32,864 nt of DNA from Prevotella sp. (GTDB lineage: Bacteria; Bacteroidota; Bacteroidia; Bacteroidales; Bacteroidaceae): assembly GCA_016284895.1 (NCBI GenBank), contig JAEEPT010000011.1:1-32864 (forward strand). The letters are read 5' to 3'. Of the stretch, positions 1 through 10,500 are shown in pieces. A model generated the notes under the pieces. It made no database searches, was not told the origin of the DNA, and saw only the letters and a program-made list of their open reading frames with translations. Each line of letters begins with the position of its first letter. Within the stretch, counting starts at the first letter, position 1. The position numbers and the translations under genes were made by a program.

Positions 1-1080
1 ACCGACAAGTATAAGATTCAGCTCTACATACCCTATCAGGCCGAGTGGCGAGCCGATGCCTCTGGCACCGACGGACAGGAAGCCAACGGCACGTGGAGCC
101 GGACTGGACTGGGGCACTTCAATCCCTGGGCAGCCACCGCACGCGGCGGCCACACCATCGCTCACGAGGTGGGACACACGTTCCAATACCTTGTGTCTGC
201 CGACTTAGGCACCGATGGCGCCGGACACATGGATCGTGGATGGCGCTGGGGCTGGGGCGGCGGCAATGACAATGGCTGGTGGGAGAGCTGTGCCGACTGG
301 CAGGCTTATCAGATATTCCCCGACCGGCAGTTCACCGACGGAGAGTATTTCGAACAGCATCTGGACAACCACCACCTGAACATGCTGCACGAGGACTGGC
401 GCTATGCCTGCTGCTACATTCACGACTGGTGGGCCATGAAGCACGGACGCAGTTTCATAGGCCGCATGTGGCGCGAGACACAGCGCTATGAGGATCCCAT
501 ACAGACTTATATGCGCATGAACGAACTGACACAGCAGCAGTTCAATGACGAGCTCATGGAAGGCTACATGCGCATGGCTACATGGGACATCGACGGCGTG
601 CGCGAGCGTGCTCAGCACCGCATCGGACAGCATAAGAACCGCCTGAAGCTCATCGACAATGTAGCAATGACCTATCAGGCTGATGCCAACTACTGCATTC
701 AGAACTACGGTTATCACATCACCAACATGAAGCGGGTGGCAGCCGGAACAGTAGTCAAGGCCACGTTCAAGGGGCTGACCGATGCCGAGGGCTACCATTA
801 CGTCTATCCTGCTCGTGCCGGATGGCGCTATGCCTTCGTAGCACTGATGAGCGACGACACGCGCATCTATGGCGAGGTGAAGGCCGACAAGGAAGGCACG
901 GCTGAACTCACCATCCCTTCGGATCACGGTACCTGCAAGAACCTCTTCTTCGTGGTGATGGGAGCCCCCACCCAGCACTGGTGTCACCCCTGGACCAGCG
1001 GAAAGGCTTCTTCAGAATGGTCGCAGAACAACGAGCAGTGGCCCTATCAGGTGACGTTTGAGAATACAAATCCCATCTAA
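1..1080 (+). CDS. DUF6055-like secreted protein with HEVGH zincin-like motif, 5'-truncated by window edge
   Basis: Frame +1 is open from base 1 (TDKYKIQLYIPYQAEWRADASG...ARGGHTIAHEVGHTFQYLVSADLGTDGAGHMDRGW...WWESCADWQAYQ), stop at 1078-1080. The ORF track starts only at internal Met 169. Confidence 0.75.
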   Translation, partial: TDKYKIQLYIPYQAEWRADASGTDGQEANGTWSRTGLGHFNPWAATARGGHTIAHEVGHTFQYLVSADLGTDGAGHMDRGWRWGWGGGNDNGWWESCADWQAYQIFPDRQFTDGEYFEQHLDNHHLNMLHEDWRYACCYIHDWWAMKHGRSFIGRMWRETQRYEDPIQTYMRMNELTQQQFNDELMEGYMRMATWDIDGVRERAQHRIGQHKNRLKLIDNVAMTYQADANYCIQNYGYHITNMKRVAAGTVVKATFKGLTDAEGYHYVYPARAGWRYAFVALMSDDTRIYGEVKADKEGTAELTIPSDHGTCKNLFFVVMGAPTQHWCHPWTSGKASSEWSQNNEQWPYQVTFENTNPI

Positions 1081-1115
1081 TACCCCCTACCCTTCCTGTT
1101 TAAGGAACAACCTAC

Positions 1116-1152
1116 AAAAAGAGGTGTATCGATTTTTGATACACCTCTTTTT
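1116..1152. terminator. Bidirectional Rho-independent terminator between convergent genes
   Basis: Perfect 15-bp stem AAAAAGAGGTGTATC / GATACACCTCTTTTT with a 7-nt loop, A/T tracts on both sides, lying between convergent stops at 1080 and 1172. Confidence 0.9.
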
Positions 1153-1171
1153 TGAAGTTATTCGTTTCGTG

Positions 1172-4100
1172 TTATTTCACCACAATCTTCTTTCCACTTC
1201 TGATGTAGACACCTTTCGACAGGTGCTTAACATTCTCAACCTTCAGGCCAGAGAGCGTGTAGATGCTCTTAGTCACAGGACGCTCGGCATGCAATGTGCT
1301 GATACCATCCTCGCCTGTGTCGAGACGGAACACCATTTGGGCGATGTCACTATCAGCATAGCCCTTGGCCTTGGCGAATGCCTTGATAGTGAGGTCAGTG
1401 GTGAGCATGATGGGTGCGGTGTACTTCTTTACGCTCGCTGAGGACTCTGCACAGGGGCAGGTACCGTCGAGCGTGTAGTAGATTTCGGCCTCGGGCAGTT
1501 CGCAGGTCAGCTCAATCATCGTGCCGTATGCGTATGCCTGTTCCGGCATGTAGTTCGATTCGGGCATTGGGCAGATGAAGTCATTTTCGTCCTTCACGTT
1601 AACCACCACCACCTTCTTCATGTCGCTGTCATCCTGCATCTGGATGATGGCAGCGGTGGTGCCATGAGCCTCACCTGTGAGGTTCAGTGTGGCAAAGCCC
1701 TGCTCGTTGAAGGTCAACTCGTCACTTTCAGCTGTTACTATCATGTCAGAGAGAATCTTCACGCTGGCCTTCTTGCCGGCAGCTGCATCGGCAGGCATAG
1801 CTTGGATGGTGACAGGCGTAGTCTTGTCGTAAACGACGTGAACAACTGAGTCGGCCAACAGTGCATTGATAGTTTGCGTGATGTCGAAATCCTGCGTATA
1901 GGCATCACCCATCGTCACACCTGCATAGCTCTCCACGTTGCCGCTCACGGTGAGCAGCAGCTTTTGGCCTACTGGCAGACTGGTCTCGGGGATGAAGTCG
2001 GCGCGTTGGGCGTAAAGCGTATCGGCACCGTTGAATACCGGTTCCACGCTTCCGCTAATGGCCTCACCGCTCATAGTGACGCTGATATTCTCAGCACTCA
2101 GTGAGGCGGGCAGCATGTACTTGTCGAACGTGACTTGCACACCGTTCTGCGTAGCCTTGACCTGACTGACCACAGGCTGCGAGAACTGCGTCATGCTCTG
2201 GTTCACATCGAGTTGTGGTGGTGGCACGGGCAGCCATTCCGAGTATTCGGTCTGATAGCCCTGCTTCTCATATTTCACCTGCCACAGTCCGGTAGGCACC
2301 ATCCATCCGTATTCGCCATTCGCGTCGGTCACCTGCGGGTTCACCTGTCCGTAATTCTCGGCATCCCATACGATGACCTTCTCCACATCGTCGCCAAACT
2401 CGTTCTTCGTCACCTTCTTATAGAACACGGTTGTCGTAGCACCCTCCAAGCGGTTGCTCTCCACACCCTCATAGACGAAGCCAGAAGGGTCGAGCGTCGG
2501 TGGGCTGTCCGGGCAGCAAGGGCCGCAGTTGCTGGTGCACTCCTTCGGGTCTTTCTTTTTAGATTTCTTTTTCTCTGTGCACTCCAATTCGTTTCTCTCA
2601 ATGATGAGATCACAGAATTCCTGATCGATGCGCATGCCGAAGTATTCATCACAAATCTTGGTCAGTGCCATACTGCCGACCGACAGTCCTAAGCCCATGA
2701 GACCTTCAGGTGCAGCCACAACTGTGGTGCAGCCCACCAGACTGGCAATAGCTCCTGTGATGCCTATTATGTCGGCAGTAATCTTCTTCATGCTGTAGCC
2801 AGCGGCCCACCATGCCAGGTTGAAGGCATCTTCCCTCAGTTGAGTGGCCTTGAACTGATCGTTTGGACACGGATTAGGAATGCCAAAGTAGAAATCAACT
2901 ATCGTCTGACAGTTCTGTACCATCTCTCTCAGGTTGTTCACCAACGAGATGAAGCCGCCTACACAGCCTATTGCGTCGCCGAATTTCAGGTAGCTGAGCG
3001 CATTGCGTGTCTTGCAGGCCAGCGACGATTTCTTGGCCAGTGCGTTCAGTCGATCATAGCGCACCTTGTTGAACTCGGCTGACTCCCGCGGAGTGAGCGT
3101 ACCCATACCCTTGGTCTTATTAATCAGCTTGATGATATTGCTCTGTTTCTTGGCAATGTCGTCGATGTAGTTGCTCATCACATCGATGGCCACGCTCAGG
3201 TATTCCTGATATTCCGATATCTTTTCGCTGATACCGCTCAGTTTTTCCCACATCGCCTCGATAGTTTCCTTTAGAGCTTGGACGTCTTCTGTACTGACGC
3301 GGCGGCTGGTGGCCGGAATATCATTTTTGAACGTGACTACGAGATTGTCTTTCAGGCTCACTAATGTGAGTGTATTGTCCTCATCGTTCGAGCGGATGTA
3401 GAGAGCACTTCCGTCGTCCATCATAAAGCATTGGTAGCCCTCCGACTGTAGCGACAATTCTGTCATGCCTGTGGCAGGAGCTGTGATGATGCCATTGAAC
3501 ATTTCGCCCAAGCTGTTCATGTCCTTCAGGTCTTTGGTAATGGCCTGTTCGAAATAAGTCTTCTGTGCAATGATATTGTCGATGTCGATGTTCAGTGCCG
3601 ACTCGTCGTCTTCGCTGATGTCTTCACCGTCAATCTGCATGCCATAGTAGCCCAAAACCTGAACATAGATGTTGTACAGCTGATCGTCAAGGGCCTTGCA
3701 TCGTTCTTGGTCGTTATTGTCGATAGCAGTCTGTAGCTGCTCCAGCAGGGGTGTAGCCTGGTCGATGAGCTGCTGTGGAATCAAGTCGGGTGTCAGCAGA
3801 TTCTTATAGAAGTTGACGGCATTCTGCACTTTCACTCGCGAACCAATGATGTCACTGTGGTAATAGGGCGTCACGTTCACGTTGCAGGGCATTGATCGGG
3901 TGTTGAACTTCTCGTAGGCAATCCAGCGGTTCTTGCGTGCGTTGTAGTGGGCAGGAATTATGAAATGCTCAGCATCGGGTCCGTCGGTGAAGATGGACAG
4001 ATCTACGGCATAGACCTTCGTGGTGTCGTTGTTCGACAGATTGATCTCGAAGGTGAAGTCGGTGTTATAGCCCTCTTCGTTAGAGTAACCGTAGGAGTGA

Positions 4101-7100
4101 GGATTGGTCTCGCGTTCCATCAGGTCGAACGTTACCACCTGCTCCTGCAAGTGCACCGGGTGGTGGTTGAAGAACGACATCTTCACCGACAAAGGCACCA
4201 CAGCGTTGGGGTCGAACCTCACCTTCTTGCTCTCCGTCTGATAGCTCACACCATTCTTGTAGGTAATCTTCGCATAAACGTCATAGACATCCATGGCCAG
4301 GGCGTTGGGCAGTGTGCACGTGGCTTTCCACTCACCTTTGCTGTTGATCTGTGCCTTACCGATGGGCTGGTTGCCCGCCATCACCGTCACCTCGTAGTAT
4401 TCTTGTACCCAAGGTTTACTTTGAGCAAGTCCATAAGATATGCGACGCGGTGCTCCCTGTCTGGCAGTGGCGGTAGAGTCTTCAGTCTCGTCCTCTTCCG
4501 GTTCAAAGTACATGGCTGTGCCCTTCACGTTGAAGGTAGGTTTGACAATCATGTCGGGAGCCTGAATGCCCGAACGACTGACGGCGATGCTCGTGGTCTC
4601 CAGAATCTCGCGCTCCTCCTTGCCGTTGAGGGTGTACACTAAGTAGATCTCGGGCGTGTAGTTTCCAGCCTTCAGTGGTATCATGCTCAGCTGCATCCTG
4701 CCGCCTTCGTCGTAGTGAGGCCATTCGATGGTGAGCTTACGCTCGACCTCGTCCCAAGTCGTGGTGGCAGCGGTGAGCTGTATCTCGCTCTTGCTTACAT
4801 GCGCTCCCGATGCGATAACATCCTCAACAGTACCAATGAGAGAATACACTGATCCACCACCACTGCCATTAGATGAGGAATGGACAAATAGTGTTTGGTA
4901 ATACTTGCGACAGCTGCGGTAGGCCGAAGGCATGCTGATTCCTTCGGGTACGTACATCTCCAGTCGGCAATCGGTGGGATAGAGCGACTCATCATAGGTG
5001 CTGCCATAGACGCGCTCTTTCAGACCTTTAAAGGCCACTCTCGCCGTAATGCCTATGCTCTGGCCCACAACGCCCGTGCCATTACCAAACCTGGCGCGGC
5101 GCTCCACCAAGTGACTTTCAAGCTGGGTCATGGTGAGAGGCACACGGGTAAAGCGTGTCTTGGCCGAATGGCCATTGCTGATGCTTACTTGCTCGGTAAC
5201 ATAGTCGGTGTCTTCAACGTACTGCTCTAACTGGCTCTTGCTATTGATGGAGGCATACTGCGGTCCTTGCGACATGGCAGCCAACAAGTAGTCGCCTGCC
5301 TGCAGTCCTTCGAAGCGCAGCAAGCTCTCATTACCAAAAGCCTGTTTCTTCACCAGTTCGCCCGTCTCGGCCTTGAACAACAGCACAGCGGGGTGGCTGC
5401 TGCTTGACATGTAGTAGGAGGCCTCGATATAACCGCGCTGAACGATGGGCAGCGTCACGCCCACTTCTTTCTGCTGACCTACCACGGTGCTTGCCTCCAC
5501 GGGGTCGATGTCGTTCTTGGCACTGCTGGCCGCAACCGTCAGCCGTGTGCCTTCGGGCAACTGGGTGTAGAAGGTATAGCGCGGATAGCTAGACAGATAA
5601 TGCGTGATGACCGAGTCCTTGCCATTGGGCAGATGGGCGGTGAACTCATAGTTCAGGCTGCGCCCGTCGGTATAGCCCTGCATCACCGTTGGAGTCACGT
5701 CCTCTGCCACAGCAGCCTGATAGGTGTGACTCAGCGTTAGCTGTGTGCCGTCGGCCTGTGTAAAGGCGGTGGTAAACTCTGTGCTGTCGGCCAGGTTGAC
5801 ATTGAACGACTTCGAGCCGTGTATGGGTGATGTCACGGTAATGTGGCTCCAGGTGGCCAGAGCCTCTCCTACAGCCCGTCCGTCACCGCCAGTGGTCAGC
5901 GATGTGGAATTTCCTGTGACTCCCGATGGCAGTATCTGCGACACCTGCACCGTGGCATTTTCAATGCCCGCATGGGTTGCTTCGTCAATGACGCTGAATG
6001 TCACCGTTGTGTTCTTCAGCGGCTCTAATGGCAGCACGATGTTGTCGGGCTGTCCGCTCTGTCCCACAATGATGACTGTCGTGTCGGGCTGCTCATACTG
6101 GCTGGCCAGTTGGCGTTCCAGCGAGACCACATACTTCACGGTCTGTCCGTCGAGCATATCGACAAGCTTGGTGCCGCGAGCCAGGTAGCTGTTGTCGGCA
6201 GCGAGCCACATGTTGCTGAACTTATCCTCAGGCATGGTCTGACCGTCGGCCTTGATGGTGAGCGACAGTGCGTGCACGTTCTTCAGTTGCGGGAAGGTGA
6301 CGTTGAGGTGCTCGCTCTGCACGAAGATGTTGTCTATCTGGGCCACTGCTGCACCACGGCTGTTGACCAGTGCCAGCGAGTAGTTGGTGTTCTCAGGCAG
6401 GTAGGTGAAGGCATACTCGTTTCGTCCGTTCATCAGCAGGCGGCGCACTTGTCCGCTGCTCAGCGAGGTCAGCTCTAACGACATGTTCTTATACTGTGCC
6501 AACTGGGCGGCGGTGGCGTTGTCCATCAGTTTCACCGTCAGGTTCACGTAGTTCTGGTCCATGGCCAGAATGGTAAAGTCCTTCCAGCCTTTGGCTTGCT
6601 TATAGAGCTCTACCGACTCAGCCGGTACGCGCACCACCATGTCCGGGCAGTCGGGGAAGGCCCACTTTCCGCTCTCCACGAGTTCCCACTTTTCGGTCAC
6701 CTCGTTGTATTCTGTAACGAATTCCAGCTCTGGAGGGGTCATAGCAAAACAGATGAAGGTCTCTAGTTTCGTACCCATGAAAGCATTGCGCTCAATCTTC
6801 TTCAGCGTTGAGGGCAACAGCACTTCTTTAATGCTCAATTCGCTCATGGGCCCTCCATAGTTTCCGCCATTGATGGTCTCTATGGTTGAGCGGCTGAGGT
6901 CGTAGACCAGGCAGTTCTTGAAGTCATAGATATTGCCGAAACTCTGTGAGATGAAACGTATCACCTTGTCGTAGTCGTCTTCGGTGAAGCCTGCCGGGTA
7001 ACTGTATCCGTAATCCAAGATGAGTGTGCCTGTTTCAGGATCCCACGAGTTGGCTCCGGGCTGGTAGCCAGGGGCTTCTGGGTCGTACTCAAATAATCCT

Positions 7101-7471
7101 CTCAGTTTCACATCCTCATCGGGCATGGTGAAACTTAAATATGAAGCCTTCGGTGTCTGGTTTTCAAATGTGTATGGCAGACCGTTGAGAGTCCACTCTT
7201 TCAGAGCAAAGTCATAGCTCCTATAACTAATACGAAATTCTACCGGAGCACCTACGGGAACCTGCACATTATTGAGTGTGTCGGTACAATAGTAAAACTG
7301 TGTTGAGCTTGTCACACCGCCGTCGTCAACAATATCTGCAAAGAAAGAGACGGTGACCGACACTACACCTTCTGGCAGTGTCTCCACGCTCAGACGGTGT
7401 GTTTTCGGACTCTGTGCGGTGGCCGTGAGGGTCAGTAGGCACAGTAGGAATATATTGAATAGCTTTTTCAT
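1172..7471 (-). CDS. Very large secreted multidomain surface protein: LRR_5-like segment, beta-sandwich repeats, internal hydrophobic helical segment, Cys cluster, chitobiase-C/Fn3-like domain, C-terminal sorting-like tail
   Basis: 2099-aa ORF with signal peptide MKKLFNIFLLCLLTLTATAQ; LRR-like 'VLLPSTLKKIERNAFMGTKLETFIC'; 'TLDPSGFVYEGVESNRLEGATTTVFYKK'; 'EAEIYYTLDGTCPC'; C-terminus 'SIYTLSGLKVENVKHLSKGVYIRSGKKIVVK'. Confidence 0.85.
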   Translation of the reverse strand: MKKLFNIFLLCLLTLTATAQSPKTHRLSVETLPEGVVSVTVSFFADIVDDGGVTSSTQFYYCTDTLNNVQVPVGAPVEFRISYRSYDFALKEWTLNGLPYTFENQTPKASYLSFTMPDEDVKLRGLFEYDPEAPGYQPGANSWDPETGTLILDYGYSYPAGFTEDDYDKVIRFISQSFGNIYDFKNCLVYDLSRSTIETINGGNYGGPMSELSIKEVLLPSTLKKIERNAFMGTKLETFICFAMTPPELEFVTEYNEVTEKWELVESGKWAFPDCPDMVVRVPAESVELYKQAKGWKDFTILAMDQNYVNLTVKLMDNATAAQLAQYKNMSLELTSLSSGQVRRLLMNGRNEYAFTYLPENTNYSLALVNSRGAAVAQIDNIFVQSEHLNVTFPQLKNVHALSLTIKADGQTMPEDKFSNMWLAADNSYLARGTKLVDMLDGQTVKYVVSLERQLASQYEQPDTTVIIVGQSGQPDNIVLPLEPLKNTTVTFSVIDEATHAGIENATVQVSQILPSGVTGNSTSLTTGGDGRAVGEALATWSHITVTSPIHGSKSFNVNLADSTEFTTAFTQADGTQLTLSHTYQAAVAEDVTPTVMQGYTDGRSLNYEFTAHLPNGKDSVITHYLSSYPRYTFYTQLPEGTRLTVAASSAKNDIDPVEASTVVGQQKEVGVTLPIVQRGYIEASYYMSSSSHPAVLLFKAETGELVKKQAFGNESLLRFEGLQAGDYLLAAMSQGPQYASINSKSQLEQYVEDTDYVTEQVSISNGHSAKTRFTRVPLTMTQLESHLVERRARFGNGTGVVGQSIGITARVAFKGLKERVYGSTYDESLYPTDCRLEMYVPEGISMPSAYRSCRKYYQTLFVHSSSNGSGGGSVYSLIGTVEDVIASGAHVSKSEIQLTAATTTWDEVERKLTIEWPHYDEGGRMQLSMIPLKAGNYTPEIYLVYTLNGKEEREILETTSIAVSRSGIQAPDMIVKPTFNVKGTAMYFEPEEDETEDSTATARQGAPRRISYGLAQSKPWVQEYYEVTVMAGNQPIGKAQINSKGEWKATCTLPNALAMDVYDVYAKITYKNGVSYQTESKKVRFDPNAVVPLSVKMSFFNHHPVHLQEQVVTFDLMERETNPHSYGYSNEEGYNTDFTFEINLSNNDTTKVYAVDLSIFTDGPDAEHFIIPAHYNARKNRWIAYEKFNTRSMPCNVNVTPYYHSDIIGSRVKVQNAVNFYKNLLTPDLIPQQLIDQATPLLEQLQTAIDNNDQERCKALDDQLYNIYVQVLGYYGMQIDGEDISEDDESALNIDIDNIIAQKTYFEQAITKDLKDMNSLGEMFNGIITAPATGMTELSLQSEGYQCFMMDDGSALYIRSNDEDNTLTLVSLKDNLVVTFKNDIPATSRRVSTEDVQALKETIEAMWEKLSGISEKISEYQEYLSVAIDVMSNYIDDIAKKQSNIIKLINKTKGMGTLTPRESAEFNKVRYDRLNALAKKSSLACKTRNALSYLKFGDAIGCVGGFISLVNNLREMVQNCQTIVDFYFGIPNPCPNDQFKATQLREDAFNLAWWAAGYSMKKITADIIGITGAIASLVGCTTVVAAPEGLMGLGLSVGSMALTKICDEYFGMRIDQEFCDLIIERNELECTEKKKSKKKDPKECTSNCGPCCPDSPPTLDPSGFVYEGVESNRLEGATTTVFYKKVTKNEFGDDVEKVIVWDAENYGQVNPQVTDANGEYGWMVPTGLWQVKYEKQGYQTEYSEWLPVPPPQLDVNQSMTQFSQPVVSQVKATQNGVQVTFDKYMLPASLSAENISVTMSGEAISGSVEPVFNGADTLYAQRADFIPETSLPVGQKLLLTVSGNVESYAGVTMGDAYTQDFDITQTINALLADSVVHVVYDKTTPVTIQAMPADAAAGKKASVKILSDMIVTAESDELTFNEQGFATLNLTGEAHGTTAAIIQMQDDSDMKKVVVVNVKDENDFICPMPESNYMPEQAYAYGTMIELTCELPEAEIYYTLDGTCPCAESSASVKKYTAPIMLTTDLTIKAFAKAKGYADSDIAQMVFRLDTGEDGISTLHAERPVTKSIYTLSGLKVENVKHLSKGVYIRSGKKIVVK

Positions 7472-7501
7472 AATCGTTCGGTTTTTAGCGTTGATGATGT
7501 T

Positions 7502-10500
7502 TTACTTCAATACTTTCTTACCATTATTAATATAGATGCCACGCTGAGGAGCGCTGATGCGCTGACCGGCCAGATTGAAAAGACCGTCCATACGTTGCGG
7601 CTGGGCTTCGTCAATATCGGTAATAGCAGTTGGATCGGCATTGCCAATAGCAATCAGGAAGCGAGAAGAGAGCGTGGTTGCCTCAGCAACCTCAAAGGTA
7701 TAAGGCTCAGCTGGTGTGCCATCGGCATGGAGCAGTAGCCTGCGGGTATTGGTTTCGTTGTCAACGAGCCAAACATCCTCAGCAATACTACTATAGAGGG
7801 TTCCTGTCTTCAGGGCAAGACTCATCTTATAGGAACCTGCTTTGGGCAACTGCATGCCGAGGCGTATGATACCATCGTCCAGTGGTCGCTCGTTGATTGC
7901 ATAGGCCACGCCGCCAGCCATAGTGTAAAGCAAGGTAGCGTTGTCAGCAGCCATTGCAGGCGCATCACGACCAATGTCGTAGCGAGTGGTGGCTTCGGGG
8001 TTGATGACGAAGCGGGTGGTGGCTGTCACAGGAGCCTCCGCCTGTTCGGTGGCCTCCGCGTTACGCGACAGTATCGCGTTAAACACAACACGGTGGGCAT
8101 TCTTGTCGGCACGTTGCAGGGCGCGGCGACTGTTGCTTTCGTCGCCCTTGGCTAACTGGTTGCCAAACTGACGGCGGTCGGCATCGAAAGTGAGCGAGTT
8201 GAGGCCGTCGGGAGCCTGAATGAAGATTGCCGACATGGGGTGGATGACATAGTCGTCGTCGAGTGCCGTCACTATGTCCCAGTCGCTATAGATGGGATTC
8301 CACACAATTACGGGGCCATCGAAATCGAGTCCGCGGATGTAGAAGAAGGCAGCATACGGCATTCCAATGAAGTTCCAGTTACGGTTGTGGGAGAACTCGC
8401 CCTGATAGTGGTTGAGCGGCAGGGTGATGTCGCCAGCGGTGGTCAGATAGTCGGTGCCACCCTGATGCGAGCGGAAGTGTAGGGTGCTCCATTCCTTCTT
8501 CCACTCCCCTTTGTCGTCTTTCGTAATAGTCTTATCCCCTTTATAGGCATAGCCCTGTCCGGCACGCAGCATCTCGTCGTTGCTCACCCTCACCCACGTG
8601 TTGCTGAAATTTCCGGCAGCACGCGCAGCACCGTCGTATCGGTAGATGACATAGGGTGTGTTGGGCAGTTCGGGAACGATGTCGTACATGTGTACATCGA
8701 ACGACGGTGTGAAGTAGGTTTCATAATCTATCTTACATCCCAGGTCTAACTGGTCGCAGGCAATGGTTCCGCGGTTGAACAGTACATCGAACTTAAATGG
8801 TGGATCCTCCTCCCACCAGTAAGCCATAGGAATGTCCACAAGGTCGAAGTTCATGGAGAGTGTACCGATGTTGAGCTGTGCGCCCTCCTCTACTGAGAGG
8901 CGCGGTCGCTCCTTGGCGCTCACGCTGAGACCGCTGCCATAGAGCGAGCGATACTCCACATCAACCTTATCGGTGCCCAGGCTATTGTTGGGTGTGATGG
9001 CAGTGTATCCGGTAATCGTCAGTTTGTCCACGGCTACATCGATGGGCTGGATACTTGCCATCCGGTTGTAGTTGCTTTTGTTCTGATAGAACGACAGCGT
9101 CTTGGCAGGCACATAGAGTGTGCCATTAGTGATGTTACCTTCAATGTATCCCCCATAGGGAGGTATCATGGCACGGATGATGAGGCTGTCCAAGGCTTTC
9201 TCTCCCGACACGAAATTTGTGCCCAGTGCGATGATTGTCGTGGGCAGATCGAACACCTTCAGCCTGTCGCTGCTGAAGCAACCGTCTCCGATGGTGAGCA
9301 CACCCTCTGGCACTGCCACATGGGTGTACCTACCGCCTGTGAAAGCTTCATAGCCCAAGGTCTTCAGGGCCTTAGGCAACGTGAGGCTTTGCAGGGGAAC
9401 ATCGCAGAAAGCCTTATCGCCGATGGAGGTCACCCCGTCTGGCAGGTCAATATGCTTCAACTGATTGCAGTAACTGAAAGCTTGTACGCCGATGGTTTTC
9501 AGCTGAGCAGACAGCGTAACATCCTCCAGTTTTGAGCAATTCAAGAAGGCATCCGAAGCGATTGTGGTGACAGCTTCGGGCAGACGGATGCTGCGTAGTG
9601 AGGAGCAATACGAGAAGGCATTGGCGCCGATAGCGCTGACGGTCTGTGGAATATCAATCTTGCGCAGATTCTCGCATCCCGTGAACATCCCATCGCTGAT
9701 GGTAGTGACCGTCTCGGGCCATACCATCTCCTCGCCATCCCAGCCCATGAAGGCATTCCCTTCAATCATGGTGACGCTATTTGGCAGTACCACTCTCTTT
9801 AATCCGTGAAGTTCATGGAAAGCGCCCTCGCCTATTTTGCGAACCGATGCCGGCAGGGCAATAGTGTCGAGCGATGTGCCGCCAAAGAACCAACTGGGTA
9901 TCTCGGTAAGTGTCTCGGGCAGACGTACATAGTGAAGCGAGTCGCAGCCACGGAAGGTCTCATAGCCTACGTCATACTTGTCGATGAGTCCGTCGGGGAA
10001 GTAGAACGTGCGCAGCGAGTCGCAGTTGGAAAACGCACCGCCACCATCTATTTTCACACCTTCAGGCAAAGTGAACGTCCTGAAGGCTGTACTCGCAAAA
10101 GCACTACTATTAATCACCTCCAGACTGGCCGGCAGTTTCACCTCGCTCAGTCTCGAGCATTCCTCGAAGAAGCCATCGGGAATCGCCTTGATTCCTTCAG
10201 GCAGCACAATGCTGGTCAGTCCGCTGCATTGTCTGAAGGATGAGTTTCCCAGATTTGTTAAGCCTTGTGGCAGCTCGATGCTGGTCAGTCCACTACACCC
10301 CCAGAAGGAATCGCTTCCCAGATCTGTCAAGCCTTGGGGCAGCTCGATACTCTTGAGCGACACACAGTTATTAAAGGCACCGTCATAAATCATGGTCACC
10401 ATGGCAGGTATGTCGATGCTCTCCAAATTCACACAGCCACCGAAGGCATAGTCACCAATGCTGGTCACTGTAGCCGGTATGTCGATGCTCTCCAAATGGG

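Noticed and set aside
205-987. 260-aa minus-strand ORF
   Set aside because: Antisense shadow of the DUF6055-like CDS; low-complexity V/A/H-rich translation.
3947-4642. 231-aa plus-strand ORF
   Set aside because: Antisense to the 2099-aa CDS; no domain, no promoter.
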